A stretch of DNA of 64,000 nt from SSSZ01 sp036732025 (GCA_036732025.1 DAINDE010000020.1:3448-67447); one strand, 5' to 3'. Positions 16,516-27,139 are shown, numbered from the stretch's first letter. Notes: generated from the letters alone by a model not told the origin. Made by a program: numbers and translations.

Positions 16516-18456
16516 GTGACCGCAGAATTCATTGATCTTTCGCAATTGTCCATAGGCTCAGGTAACGTCCGCCTGCCCGGCTCCAAGAGCATTTCCAACC
16601 GCGTTCTCCTGTTGGCGGCCCTTGCAGAGGGGGAAACCGAGGTTCTGGATCTACTGGTGTCCGATGATACCGATCGCATGCTCGATGCTCTCAAAGCCCT
16701 GGGAGTCGGGGTAGTGCCCATGGAGGCGGGGCACTGGCATATCACCGGTTGTGGCGGGAACATCCCTGTCAAGGAGGCTGAGTTGTTCCTCGGCAACGCC
16801 GGCACTGCTTTCCGTCCCCTGACGGCGGCCCTGGCCCTGGCAAATGGAGACTACGTGTTAAGGGGCGTCGCCCGCATGCACGAGCGCCCCATCGGCGATC
16901 TGGTCGATGGCTTGCGACAGTTGGGGGCGGACGTTACTTACCTCGGTAACGAGGGGTTTCCGCCTTTGCGGCTCAAACCCGCGACTATCCGCCCCGGTGG
17001 CACGGTCAAGGTGCGGGGCGACGTCTCAAGCCAATTCCTTACCGGCCTGCTCATGGCCCTGCCCCTGACCGGGGTCGAAACCACGGTCGAGGTGGTTGGC
17101 GAACTTATTTCCAAGCCTTACATCGAAATCACCCTCGCCACCATGCGCCGCTTTGGCGTGGAAGTGCAGCGGGATGGCTGGCAGCGCTTCACGGTTCCAG
17201 CCGGCAGCCGCTACGTTTCGCCGGGAACGATCTACGTCGAAGGCGATGCTTCGTCGGCCTCGTATTTCCTGGCGTTGGGCGCCATCGGCGGTGGGCCGGT
17301 GCGGGTCGAAGGCGTGGGCAGGGATTCGATCCAGGGTGACGTGCGCTTCGCCGAGGCCTTGGCCAAGATGGGTGCCGTCATCGACATGGGCCCCAACTGG
17401 ATGGAAGCGCGGGCGCCGGCGGGGGGGCTGGTCGGGGTCGACCTCGACTGCAACCATATCCCCGATGCCGCCATGACGCTGGCCACCACCGCCTTGTTTG
17501 CCAAGGGCAGGACCACCCTGCGCAACATCGCCAGTTGGCGGGTCAAGGAGACCGACCGGATCGCCGCCATGGCGACAGAGTTGCGCAAGCTGGGGGCGCA
17601 GGTCGAGGAGGGGGCGGATTACATCGCCGTCACCCCGGCCCCCCTGCGGCCGGCGGCCATCGACACCTATGACGACCACCGCATGGCCATGTGCTTTTCG
17701 CTGGCGGCCTTTGGCACGCCGCTGCGGATCAACGATCCCAAGTGCGTGGCCAAGACGTTTCCGGAATACTTCACCGCCTTCGCTGCCGTGACCAAGTCCG
17801 CCCCGGTGATTGCCATCGACGGTCCCTCGGCTTCGGGCAAGGGGACCGTGGCAGCCCGGGTGGCGGCTGCCCTGGGCTTCGGTTATCTCGATTCCGGGGC
17901 GATTTACCGCCTGGCTGCCCTGGCGGCGCAGCGGGCCGGGGTGGCCTGGGACGATGAAACCGGGGTCGCGGCCTTGGCGGCCGGGCTGGATATCGAGTTC
18001 GCGGAGAACGTGGTGCGCCTGGCGGGAGAGGATGTGAGCGAAGCCATCCGCAGCGAGGCGATTTCCTCCGGCGCCTCCCGGGTGGCGGCCCTGCCGGCGG
18101 TGCGTTCGGCGCTGTTATTCCGGCAGCGCGCCTTCTGCCGTGTGCCCGGCCTGGTGGCGGACGGCCGCGACATGGCGTCGGTGGTGTTCCCGCAGGCCGG
18201 CCTGAAGGTCTTCCTCACGGCCACGCCGGAGGTGCGGGCCGAACGCCGCTACCAGCAATTGCTCGCTGCCGGCGTGGCGGCCGACCTGGATAACATCGTT
18301 GCCGACCTCAAGGCCCGTGATGCCCGCGACAGCCAGCGGGCGGTGGCGCCGCTGCGCCAGGAGGAGGGGGCGAGGCTGCTCGATACGAGCGGCCTGACCA
18401 TCGACGAGGCGGTCGCTCAGGTGCTGCGCTGGTACGAGGCGGCGGCAGCTCAATAA
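16516..18456 (+). CDS. aroA-cmk: Fused 3-phosphoshikimate 1-carboxyvinyltransferase / cytidylate kinase
   Basis: A single 646-residue reading frame. Residues 1 to about 425 are AroA (EPSP synthase): LPGSKSISNRVLLLAAL, LGNAGTAFRPLTAAL, VSSQFLTGLLMALP and KVKETDRIAAMATELRKLG. It condenses shikimate-3-phosphate and PEP. From about residue 430 it becomes cytidylate kinase, with P-loop AIDGPSASGKGTVAARVA and LDSGAIYRLAA, VADGRDMASVVFP. A seven-residue segment (AAVTKSA) links them and there is no internal stop. I chose the GTG at 16516; a TTG at 16486 would add ten non-conserved residues. The fusion is known in betaproteobacteria. Confidence 0.92.
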   Translation: MTAEFIDLSQLSIGSGNVRLPGSKSISNRVLLLAALAEGETEVLDLLVSDDTDRMLDALKALGVGVVPMEAGHWHITGCGGNIPVKEAELFLGNAGTAFRPLTAALALANGDYVLRGVARMHERPIGDLVDGLRQLGADVTYLGNEGFPPLRLKPATIRPGGTVKVRGDVSSQFLTGLLMALPLTGVETTVEVVGELISKPYIEITLATMRRFGVEVQRDGWQRFTVPAGSRYVSPGTIYVEGDASSASYFLALGAIGGGPVRVEGVGRDSIQGDVRFAEALAKMGAVIDMGPNWMEARAPAGGLVGVDLDCNHIPDAAMTLATTALFAKGRTTLRNIASWRVKETDRIAAMATELRKLGAQVEEGADYIAVTPAPLRPAAIDTYDDHRMAMCFSLAAFGTPLRINDPKCVAKTFPEYFTAFAAVTKSAPVIAIDGPSASGKGTVAARVAAALGFGYLDSGAIYRLAALAAQRAGVAWDDETGVAALAAGLDIEFAENVVRLAGEDVSEAIRSEAISSGASRVAALPAVRSALLFRQRAFCRVPGLVADGRDMASVVFPQAGLKVFLTATPEVRAERRYQQLLAAGVAADLDNIVADLKARDARDSQRAVAPLRQEEGARLLDTSGLTIDEAVAQVLRWYEAAAAQ

Positions 18457-18460
18457 ACGA

Positions 18461-18490
18461 TTGATCGGAAAACGTTTTCCGGGTTATCAT
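18461..18490 (+). promoter_or_regulatory. Candidate rpsA promoter with embedded palindrome
   Basis: TTGATC (18461-18466) and TATCAT (18485-18490) are separated by 18 bp. The spacer opens with a perfect 14-bp palindrome GGAAAACGTTTTCC (18467-18480), well placed for a regulator that would contact RNA polymerase. The rpsA start lies 107 bp downstream of the -10. This is an inference from motif match only. Confidence 0.5.
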
Positions 18491-18500
18491 CCGCACCTTT

Positions 18501-18596
18501 CCACGCCCCGGCGTGGGTGCGGGTGTCGGAGGCTTGCGGCCGCCGGCGTTCATCAACCAACCGCCGCTTCGCGGCAATCTCCGAGTATTTCCCTCA
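18501..18596 (+). promoter_or_regulatory. Structured rpsA leader without a Shine-Dalgarno sequence
   Basis: The leader contains two clean hairpins, CCACGCC/GGCGTGG (18501-18516) and GCCGC-TTC-GCGGC (18563-18575). The last 20 bases before the ATG have no AGGAG-like element. In Escherichia coli the rpsA leader likewise lacks a good SD, folds into hairpins and is repressed by S1 itself. The same autoregulation is inferred here. Confidence 0.5.
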
Positions 18597-20273
<1,677 letters not shown>

Positions 20274-20289
20274 CGACAAAGGCTGAGCC

Positions 20290-20574
20290 ATGACCAAATC
20301 CGAGCTCATCGCCCGACTGGCGGAGCGTTTCCCGCAGTTGGTGGCGAAGGATGCCGATTTTGCGGTCAAGATGATTCTCGATGCGATGTCCGACGCCCTG
20401 GTGCGCGGGGATCGCATCGAGATCCGCGGATTCGGCAGTTTTGCGCTCAACTATCGTCCCCCCCGTGTTGGCCGCAACCCCAAGTCGGGGGACAAGGTCA
20501 GCGTTCCCGCCAAGTGGGTTCCCCATTTCAAGGCGGGCAAGGAGTTGCGCGAACGTGTCGATCAGGCCGTCTAG
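20290..20574 (+). CDS. ihfB: Integration host factor beta subunit
   Basis: A 94-residue DNABII protein (IHF-beta). MTKSELIARLAERFPQL, the IEIRGFGSFALNYRPPRVGRNPKSGD beta-arm and VPHFKAGKELRERV match family length and sequence. RPPRVGRNPKSG is the arm that inserts a proline into the minor groove to bend DNA. It follows rpsA by 16 bp and is closed by a terminator. Its partner subunit gene ihfA is also in this window (36539). Confidence 0.96.
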   Translation: MTKSELIARLAERFPQLVAKDADFAVKMILDAMSDALVRGDRIEIRGFGSFALNYRPPRVGRNPKSGDKVSVPAKWVPHFKAGKELRERVDQAV

Positions 20575-20604
20575 CGCGCAAACCGGCCCAATGTGGTAGA
20601 TTTG

Positions 20605-20632
20605 AAGCGGTGGCGCGAGCCGCCGCTTTTTT
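20605..20632 (+). terminator. Intrinsic terminator after ihfB
   Basis: A 9-bp stem (20606-20614 with 20619-20627, one G-T pair) with a GCGA tetraloop, followed by a T-run to 20632. It ends the rpsA-ihfB unit. lapA begins 12 bp later and may use readthrough or its own promoter. Confidence 0.85.
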
Positions 20633-20643
20633 ATTTGGATGCC

Positions 20644-20925
20644 ATGAAAATCATCACCTGGGCCCTGCGCCTTGCGATTTTCCTGTTTTTGTTCGTGTTT
20701 GCCGTCCAGAACACGGAACCCGTCACCCTGCGCTTCCTCCTGGGTTCGGCCTGGCAGGCGCCCCTGGTGATCCTCCTGCTGGCCTTCTTCGCGGCCGGCG
20801 CCTTGCTGGGGGTCTTGTCTCTCCTCGGGCTGGTGTACCGGCAGCGGCGTGAGATATCCCGGCTCAAGCGGGAGATCGCCAAGCCTGAAGCCGCTGAAAT
20901 CGTCGTCCCCCCACCGCTGGTATGA
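20644..20925 (+). CDS. lapA: Lipopolysaccharide assembly protein A (LapA/DUF1049)
   Basis: A 93-residue inner-membrane protein with two hydrophobic helices (ALRLAIFLFLFVFAVQN and PLVILLLAFFAAGALLGVLSLLGL), an ENTEPVTLRF-like periplasmic turn (QNTEPVTLRFLLG), and a basic coiled tail (RQRREISRLKREI). This is the LapA/YciS layout. It partners LapB in controlling LPS synthesis by regulating LpxC turnover. The ATG at 20644 gives the family N-terminus. The stop overlaps lapB by 4 bp (ATGA). Confidence 0.9.
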   Translation: MKIITWALRLAIFLFLFVFAVQNTEPVTLRFLLGSAWQAPLVILLLAFFAAGALLGVLSLLGLVYRQRREISRLKREIAKPEAAEIVVPPPLV

Positions 20926-22094
20926 GCGAGCTCTTCGACTACTGGCAGTTGCTGCTGATCCCGCTGTTCTTCGGCTTCGGCTGGGCGGCAGCCCGGGTGG
21001 ACATCCGGCAGGTGGTGCACGAATCCCGGGCACTGCCCCGCTCTTACTTCCAGGGGCTCAATTTCCTGCTCAACGAGCAGCCGGACAAGGCCATCGATTC
21101 CTTTCTGGAGGTCGCCAAGATCGACCCCCAGACGGTGGAACTGCACTTCGCCCTCGGTAATCTCTTCCGCCGCCGCGGCGAGACGGAGCGGGCCATCCGC
21201 ATGCACCAGAACCTCATCGACCGGGGCGACCTGGATGACAACCTGCGACTGCAGGCCCTGTCCGAACTGGGGCAGGATTACCTCAAGGCCGGTCTCCTGG
21301 ACCGGGCCGAAGAAATATTCAACAAACTGCTCGGCACGGCCTTCGGCGAGGAGGCGAAGCGCAACCTGCTGGAAATCTACCAGGTGGAGAAGGAGTGGCT
21401 GAAGGCCGTCGACATCGCCCGGGAACTCCCCGGCGTCGCCTCACAGCGGGACGTGGCCGAGTACTATTGCGAACTGGCGGCTGCCGAGATCATGCGTTCC
21501 CGTCCCGAGGCTGCCCGGGAATACCTGGAGACGGCCATGCAGCAGAACCGCAAGTGCGTGCGGGCCAGCCTCCTGCAGGGCGATATCCTGGTCCAGGAGG
21601 GGCGGCTAGATGACGCCATCGCCGCCTGGCAACGGATCGAGCAACAGGATCCCGCCTACCTCGCCCTGGTCGCCCAGCGCCTACTGGAAACCTACCGGAA
21701 ACTCAGCCGCCGCGAGGAAGGCATCGCCCTGTTGCGCGGCTACTTGGAACGCTATCCCTCCCTCGACCTGCTCGATGTGGTCTACCAACTGGTACTGGAA
21801 AGCGAGGGGACGGAAGCGGCCTATCGCCTGGTGCGTGACGAGCTCCAGCGCAATCCGACCCTCCTGGGGCTGGAGAAGCTCATGAGCGCCCGCCTGCCCC
21901 TGGCTACACCGGAAACGCAGCCGGACATCGAACTGGCCAAGTCCATCGTGCAGAGCTATACCAAGCGCCTGTCCCGCTATCAATGCGATAATTGCGGCTT
22001 CAAGGCGCGCCAGTTCTACTGGCGCTGTCCTGCCTGCGGGGGCTGGGAGACCTATCCGCCTCGGCGCAGCGAAGAATTCGACTTAACCTTGTAG
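20922..22094 (+). CDS. lapB: Lipopolysaccharide assembly protein B (TPR, rubredoxin-like)
   Basis: A 390-residue LapB/YciM. It has an N-terminal membrane anchor (YWQLLLIPLFFGFGWAAARVDI), then tetratricopeptide repeats through about residue 350 (FLLNEQPDKAIDSFLEVAKIDP; VELHFALGNLFRRRGETERAI), then a C-terminal rubredoxin-like metal site with CDNC and CPAC knuckles. In E. coli it recruits FtsH to degrade LpxC and so balances LPS. Placement with lapA between ihfB and sugar-nucleotide genes is the usual one. Length is the normal 389-390. Confidence 0.94.
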   Translation: MSELFDYWQLLLIPLFFGFGWAAARVDIRQVVHESRALPRSYFQGLNFLLNEQPDKAIDSFLEVAKIDPQTVELHFALGNLFRRRGETERAIRMHQNLIDRGDLDDNLRLQALSELGQDYLKAGLLDRAEEIFNKLLGTAFGEEAKRNLLEIYQVEKEWLKAVDIARELPGVASQRDVAEYYCELAAAEIMRSRPEAAREYLETAMQQNRKCVRASLLQGDILVQEGRLDDAIAAWQRIEQQDPAYLALVAQRLLETYRKLSRREEGIALLRGYLERYPSLDLLDVVYQLVLESEGTEAAYRLVRDELQRNPTLLGLEKLMSARLPLATPETQPDIELAKSIVQSYTKRLSRYQCDNCGFKARQFYWRCPACGGWETYPPRRSEEFDLTL

Positions 22095-22103
22095 GAAATA
22101 CCC

Positions 22104-23423
22104 ATGAAAATTACCGTGGTTGGCACCGGCTATGTCGGTCTCGTGAGTGGCACCTGTCTGGCCGAAGTGGGCAACGACGTCCTCTGCCTGGATCTCGATC
22201 CGGAGAAGATCCGCATTCTCGAAGAAGGCGGCATTCCCATCTACGAACCGGGCCTGCAGGAAATGGTCCGCCGCAACGTCGCTGCCGGCCGCCTGCACTT
22301 CACCACCGACGTGGAAAAGGCCGTCCAGCACGGCACCATCCAGTTCATCGCCGTCGGCACCCCGCCCGACGAGGACGGTTCCGCCGACTTGCAGTACGTC
22401 CTGGCGGCAGCCCGCAACATCGGCCGTCTGATGACCGACTACAAGGTGGTCATCGACAAGAGCACCGTTCCCGTCGGCACCGCCGACAAGGTCAAGGCTG
22501 CCGTCGCCGACGAACTCGCGAAGCGCGGTGCGGATATCCCCTATAGTGTCGTTTCCAATCCGGAATTCCTCAAGGAAGGTGCCGCCGTCGAAGACTTCAT
22601 GCGCCCCGATCGCATCGTCGTCGGTGCCGAGGACGACCAGGCCATCCACCTCATGCGTGCCCTTTACGCGCCCTTCCAGCGCAACCACGAGCGCCTCATC
22701 GTCACCGACATCAAGAGCGCCGAACTTACCAAGTACGCCGCCAACGCCATGCTGGCCACCCGCATCAGCTTCATGAACGAACTGGCCAACCTGGCCGAGG
22801 TACTCGGCGCCGACATCGAAATGGTGCGCCAGGGCATCGGCTCCGACCCCCGCATCGGCTACCACTTCCTCTACCCCGGCTGCGGCTACGGCGGTTCCTG
22901 CTTTCCCAAGGACGTGAAAGCCCTCATCAAGACCGCCGCTGACGATGCCGGCATCACCCTCAAGGTGCTCACCGCCGTCGAAGAAGCCAACGACGCCCAG
23001 AAGCATGTCCTCACCGCCAAGCTCAAGCAGAAGTTCGGCGACCTCAAGGGCCGGCACTTCGCCCTCTGGGGCCTGGCCTTCAAGCCCAACACCGACGACA
23101 TGCGGGAGGCCCCCAGCCGGGAGCTGATCGCCGACCTCTTTGCCGCCGGCGCCACGGTGACGGCCTACGACCCGGTGGCCATGCACGAAACGAAGCGCAT
23201 CTACGGTGATGAGCCGCGCCTCAAGTATGCCGAGAGCCCCATGGGCGCCCTCGACAATGCCGATGCCCTGGTCATCGCCACCGAGTGGAAGGAATTCCGC
23301 AGCCCGGACTTCGAAGCCATCAAGAAGGCCCTGAAGGCCCCGGTCATCGTTGACGGGCGCAACCTGTACGATCCGAAGTTCGTGCGCGGCCTGGGTATCG
23401 ACTACCTCGCCATCGGCCGCTGA
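22104..23423 (+). CDS. ugd: UDP-glucose 6-dehydrogenase
   Basis: A 439-residue NAD-dependent enzyme oxidising UDP-glucose to UDP-glucuronate. GTGYVGLVSGTCLAEVG is the NAD site, IDKSTVPVGT and SNPEFLKEG are family motifs, and the catalytic cysteine is C266 in GYGGSCFPKD. The C-terminal domain has WGLAFKPNTDDMREAPS. The stop and the next ATG share one base (TGATG), so it is co-translated with the heptose kinase. It feeds glucuronate-containing glycans. No 4-epimerase is present nearby. Confidence 0.95.
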   Translation: MKITVVGTGYVGLVSGTCLAEVGNDVLCLDLDPEKIRILEEGGIPIYEPGLQEMVRRNVAAGRLHFTTDVEKAVQHGTIQFIAVGTPPDEDGSADLQYVLAAARNIGRLMTDYKVVIDKSTVPVGTADKVKAAVADELAKRGADIPYSVVSNPEFLKEGAAVEDFMRPDRIVVGAEDDQAIHLMRALYAPFQRNHERLIVTDIKSAELTKYAANAMLATRISFMNELANLAEVLGADIEMVRQGIGSDPRIGYHFLYPGCGYGGSCFPKDVKALIKTAADDAGITLKVLTAVEEANDAQKHVLTAKLKQKFGDLKGRHFALWGLAFKPNTDDMREAPSRELIADLFAAGATVTAYDPVAMHETKRIYGDEPRLKYAESPMGALDNADALVIATEWKEFRSPDFEAIKKALKAPVIVDGRNLYDPKFVRGLGIDYLAIGR

Positions 23424-24355
23424 TGAAGCTCCTGGATCAGGCTGCCGGCGTCCGCCTGCTGGTGGTGGGCGACATCATGCTGGACCGCTACTGGTTCGGC
23501 GATGTCAGCCGCATCTCGCCGGAGGCGCCGGTGCCGGTGGTCAAGGTCGAGCGCAGCGAGGAACGCCTGGGCGGGGCCGCCAACGTGGCGCGCAACGCCA
23601 CGGCCCTGGGCGGGGCGACCTCGCTGCTTTCGGTGGTGGGCGACGACGAGGCGGGCCGGAGCCTTTCCCGCCTCTTGAAGGAGGGCGGCATCGACGCCAG
23701 CCTGCAGGTGGACGGCGACATCGACACCACCGTCAAGCTGCGTGTCATCGGCCGCCAGCAGCAGTTGCTGCGCATCGATTTCGAAACCACGCCTTCCCAT
23801 GAAATCCTGCAGGCCAAATTGCAGGATTTTGAACGCCGGGTGGCGGACTGCGACGTTGTCGTCCTCTCCGACTATGGCAAGGGCGGCTTGACCCATATTT
23901 CAGACATGATCCGCCTGGCCCGGGCGGCGGATAAACCCGTGCTGGTAGACCCCAAAGGCGACGACTACGGCAAATATGCCGGCGCCACCCTCATCACCCC
24001 CAACCGCGCCGAATTGCGGGAAGTGGTCGGCCGCTGGTCGTCGGAGAGGGATCTCGAGGCCCGGGCCCAGAAGCTGCGGGGCGAACTGGGCCTGGAAGCC
24101 CTGCTGGTGACCCGCAGCGAGGAGGGCATGACCCTCTTCCTGGACGGCGAGGTCATCCATCAGCCCGCCCAGGCCCGGGAGGTCTTCGACGTTTCCGGCG
24201 CGGGCGACACGGTCATCGCCACCCTGGCGGTCATGCTTGCCGCAGGCGCCACCTGGGCCGACGCCATCCGCGTTGCCAACCTGGCCGGCGGCATCGTCGT
24301 CGGCAAGCTCGGCACCGCCGTGGTCAGCCGGGAAGAACTGGCAGCAGCCTTGTAA
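23423..24355 (+). CDS. rfaE1: D-glycero-beta-D-manno-heptose-7-phosphate kinase
   Basis: A 310-residue PfkB/ribokinase-fold kinase corresponding to the kinase half of E. coli HldE; the adenylyltransferase half is absent here and must lie elsewhere. LVVGDIMLDRYWFGDVSRISPEAPVPVV and LGGAANVARNATALGG form the substrate site. VFDVSGAGDTVIATLAVML carries the catalytic Asp in GAGDT. It makes heptose-1,7-bisphosphate for the LPS inner core. It is followed by hldD after 9 bp, matching the pathway. Confidence 0.93.
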   Translation: MKLLDQAAGVRLLVVGDIMLDRYWFGDVSRISPEAPVPVVKVERSEERLGGAANVARNATALGGATSLLSVVGDDEAGRSLSRLLKEGGIDASLQVDGDIDTTVKLRVIGRQQQLLRIDFETTPSHEILQAKLQDFERRVADCDVVVLSDYGKGGLTHISDMIRLARAADKPVLVDPKGDDYGKYAGATLITPNRAELREVVGRWSSERDLEARAQKLRGELGLEALLVTRSEEGMTLFLDGEVIHQPAQAREVFDVSGAGDTVIATLAVMLAAGATWADAIRVANLAGGIVVGKLGTAVVSREELAAAL

Positions 24356-24364
24356 GGAATTCGC

Positions 24365-25363
24365 ATGTATACCGTCGTCACCGGCGCCGCCGGCTTTATC
24401 GGCTCCAATATCGTCAAGGCCCTCAACGAGCGGGGCGTCACCAAGATCATCGCCGTCGACAATCTCACCCGGGCGGACAAGTTCAAGAACCTGGTCGATT
24501 GCGAGATCGCCGACTATCTGGACAAGCAGGATTTCATCGAACGCATCCAGGCTGGCCATTTCGACGGCGAGGTGGACGCCATCTTCCACGAAGGCGCCTG
24601 CTCCGACACCATGGAGACCGACGGCCGCTACATGATGGAGAACAACTACCGTTACTCCCTCATTCTCCTCGACTGGTGCCTTGACCAGGACGTTCAGTTC
24701 CTCTATGCCTCCAGCGCCGCCACCTACGGCGGCAGCAGCGTCTTCAAGGAGGAGCGGCAGTACGAGGCGCCCCTCAATGTTTACGGCTACTCCAAATTCC
24801 TCTTCGACCAGGTGGTGCGGCAGCGGCTGGCGGCGGGGGTGTCGTCCCAGGTCGTCGGCTTCCGCTACTTCAATGTCTATGGGCCCCGGGAAACCCACAA
24901 GGGGCGCATGGCTTCGGTGGCCTTCCACCACTTCAACCAGTTCCGCGCCGACGGCAAGGTCAGACTTTTCGAGGGCTCCCATGGCTACGGGCCGGGCGAG
25001 CAGCAGCGGGACTTCGTCTTCGTTGGCGACGTGGCCAAGGTCAACCTTTTCTTCCTCGACCATCCGGAGCAGTCCGGCATCTTCAACCTGGGGTCCGGCC
25101 GCGCCCAGAGCTTCAATGACGTGGCCGTCGCCACTGTCAACGGTTGCCGGGCCCTGCGCGGCGAAGCGTCCCTCGACCTGGCCCAGTTGCGGGAACGGGG
25201 CTTGCTTGAATACGTTCCGTTCCCCGAGGCCCTGAAGGGCAAGTACCAGGCCTTCACCCAGGGCGACATCGCCAAGCTGCGGGAGGCTGGCTATGCCGCC
25301 CCCATGGCGACGGTGGAGGAGGGGGTGGCCCAATACGTGGAGTGGTTGAACCGCAATGTATAA
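24365..25363 (+). CDS. hldD: ADP-L-glycero-D-manno-heptose 6-epimerase
   Basis: A 332-residue SDR epimerase making the L-glycero-D-manno-heptose donor for the LPS core. TGAAGFIGSNIVKALNERG binds NADP. HEGACSDTMETDGRYMMENNY, YASSAATYG and the catalytic Y and K in NVYGYSKFLFD are diagnostic. FRYFNVYGPRETHKGRMASVAFHHFNQ is highly conserved in HldD. It overlaps cysM by 8 bp. Confidence 0.95.
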   Translation: MYTVVTGAAGFIGSNIVKALNERGVTKIIAVDNLTRADKFKNLVDCEIADYLDKQDFIERIQAGHFDGEVDAIFHEGACSDTMETDGRYMMENNYRYSLILLDWCLDQDVQFLYASSAATYGGSSVFKEERQYEAPLNVYGYSKFLFDQVVRQRLAAGVSSQVVGFRYFNVYGPRETHKGRMASVAFHHFNQFRADGKVRLFEGSHGYGPGEQQRDFVFVGDVAKVNLFFLDHPEQSGIFNLGSGRAQSFNDVAVATVNGCRALRGEASLDLAQLRERGLLEYVPFPEALKGKYQAFTQGDIAKLREAGYAAPMATVEEGVAQYVEWLNRNV

Positions 25364-26255
25364 AACCCTGCAGGATTTTGTCGGCAATACCCCTCTGGTC
25401 AGGCTCACCCGCCTGCCGGGAGCGGAGAACGACCGCCGCGGCAACGTCATCCTTGCCAAGCTGGAGGGCAACAACCCCGCCGGCTCGGTGAAGGACCGGC
25501 CGGCGCTGTCCATGATCGTCCATGCCGAAGCCCGGGGCGATATCAGGCCCGGCGACACCCTCATCGAGGCCACCTCCGGCAACACCGGCATCGCGCTGGC
25601 CATGGCCGCTGCCATGAAGGGCTACCGCATGATCCTGGTCATGCCCGAGAACCAGAGCATCGAGCGCCGCCAGACCATGCGCGCCTTCGGCGCCGAACTG
25701 GTGCTCACCCCCCGCGACGGCGGCATGGAGCTGGCCCGGGACGTGGCCGAGAAGATGCGGGACGAAGGCAAGGGCATCATCCTCGACCAGTTTGCCAACC
25801 CGGACAACCCGCTTGCCCACTACGAGGGTACCGGACCGGAAATCTGGCGGGACACGGCGGGCAAGGTGACCCACTTCGTTTCCAGCATGGGCACCACCGG
25901 CACCATCATGGGCACCTCCCGCTACCTCAAGGAAATGAACCCGGCCATCCAGAGCGTCGGCTGCCAGCCGGAGGAGGGCAGCCAGATCCCCGGCATCCGC
26001 AAGTGGCCCGAGGCCTACCTGCCCAGGATTTTCGACCGCTCGCGGGTGGATCGGGTAGAAAACGTCAGCCAGTCCGACGCCGAGGCCATGACCCGGCGGC
26101 TCGCCCGGGAGGAGGGCCTCTTCGCCGGCATCTCCTCCGGGGGGGCCGTTGCCGTGGCCCTGCGCATCGCCGCCGAGGTGGAGAACGCGGTGATCGTCAC
26201 CATCATCTGTGACCGGGGCGACCGCTACCTCTCCACCGGCGTGTTCCCCGCCTGA
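25356..26255 (+). CDS. cysM: Cysteine synthase B
   Basis: A 299-residue PLP enzyme of the O-acetylserine sulfhydrylase family. The PLP lysine is K46 in NPAGSVKDRPA. TSGNTGIALAMAAA is the substrate loop, and GTTGTIMGTSRYLKE binds the phosphate of PLP. The full MYKTLQDFVGNTPLVRL start and shorter length point to CysM rather than CysK. CysM can also use thiosulfate. The position downstream of hldD is a conserved betaproteobacterial arrangement. The stop overlaps the next start (TGATG). Confidence 0.93.
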   Translation: MYKTLQDFVGNTPLVRLTRLPGAENDRRGNVILAKLEGNNPAGSVKDRPALSMIVHAEARGDIRPGDTLIEATSGNTGIALAMAAAMKGYRMILVMPENQSIERRQTMRAFGAELVLTPRDGGMELARDVAEKMRDEGKGIILDQFANPDNPLAHYEGTGPEIWRDTAGKVTHFVSSMGTTGTIMGTSRYLKEMNPAIQSVGCQPEEGSQIPGIRKWPEAYLPRIFDRSRVDRVENVSQSDAEAMTRRLAREEGLFAGISSGGAVAVALRIAAEVENAVIVTIICDRGDRYLSTGVFPA

Positions 26256-27046
26256 TGCATTCCCCGGTCCTCGTCTTCGACCTCGAAACCATCCCGGACG
26301 TGGCCGGGCTGCGTCGCCTCAACGACCTGGCGGACGACCTCTCCGACGCCGAGGTCGCCGAACTCGCCTTCCAGCAGCGGCGGGCGAAGACTGGGGGTGA
26401 TTTCCTGCCGCTCCACCTGCAGCGGGTGGTGACCATCTCCTGTGTCCTGCGGGCCGGCGAGACCTTCCGCGTCTGGTCACTGTCGGAGCCCGAGCACGGG
26501 GAAGGCGAGATCATCCAGCGCTTCTTCGACGGCGTCGAGAAATTCACCCCCCAGATCGTCTCCTGGAACGGCGGCGGCTTCGACCTGCCGGTGCTGCATT
26601 ACCGGGGGATGCTTCACGGTGTCGCCGCCCCTCGCTACTGGGACCTCGGCGACGGCGACTACGCCGACAGCCGGGACTTCAAGTGGAACAACTACATCAG
26701 CCGCTACCACACCCGCCACCTCGACCTCATGGATCTCCTGGCCCTCTACCAGCCCCGGGCCAACGCTCCCCTCGACGAACTGGCCAAACTCATGGGCTTT
26801 CCGGGCAAGCTGGGCATGGACGGCAGCAAGGTGTGGGAAGCGTGGCAGCAGGGCCGGATCGCCGAAATCCGCGACTACTGCGAGACCGACGTGGTCAATA
26901 CCTATCTCGTCTACACCCGCTTCCGCCGCCTGCGGGGAGAACTGACGGCCGAGGAAGAGGCCGCCGAGACCGGTTTTGTCCGCGACCGCCTGGCCGAGAT
27001 CGGCGCCCCGCACTGGCGACAATTCCTCGACCAGTGGGGCGCCTGA
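26255..27046 (+). CDS. PolB-like 3'-5' exonuclease
   Basis: A 263-residue DnaQ-like exonuclease of the predicted PolB-related family. VLVFDLETIPDVAGLRR holds the first acidic pair (DxE), IVSWNGGGFDLPVLHYR the second aspartate (Exo II), and IRDYCETDVVNTYLVYTRFR the third. A conserved DLMDLLALY and KLGMDGSKVWEAW follow. It probably acts on single-stranded DNA ends in repair. The actual substrate is unknown. Translation is coupled to cysM. Confidence 0.87.
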   Translation: MHSPVLVFDLETIPDVAGLRRLNDLADDLSDAEVAELAFQQRRAKTGGDFLPLHLQRVVTISCVLRAGETFRVWSLSEPEHGEGEIIQRFFDGVEKFTPQIVSWNGGGFDLPVLHYRGMLHGVAAPRYWDLGDGDYADSRDFKWNNYISRYHTRHLDLMDLLALYQPRANAPLDELAKLMGFPGKLGMDGSKVWEAWQQGRIAEIRDYCETDVVNTYLVYTRFRRLRGELTAEEEAAETGFVRDRLAEIGAPHWRQFLDQWGA

Positions 27047-27139
27047 GCGGCTGAGTCCCGCCGTTCCCGGTGGCGCGTGCTTTCCCAAGTGGCATAAAGC
27101 GCCGTAAGATAGACATTTTCATCCTCGGCGGAAGCAGCA

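Noticed and set aside
23900..25615. 571-codon frame antisense to rfaE1-hldD-cysM
   Set aside because: It crosses three conserved sense genes and shows no domain.
27071..27110. Sigma-54-like or sigma-70 promoter before rfbB
   Set aside because: A TGGCGC is present but lacks the GC of the -12 element; TTTCCC/TAAGAT is too weak to call.
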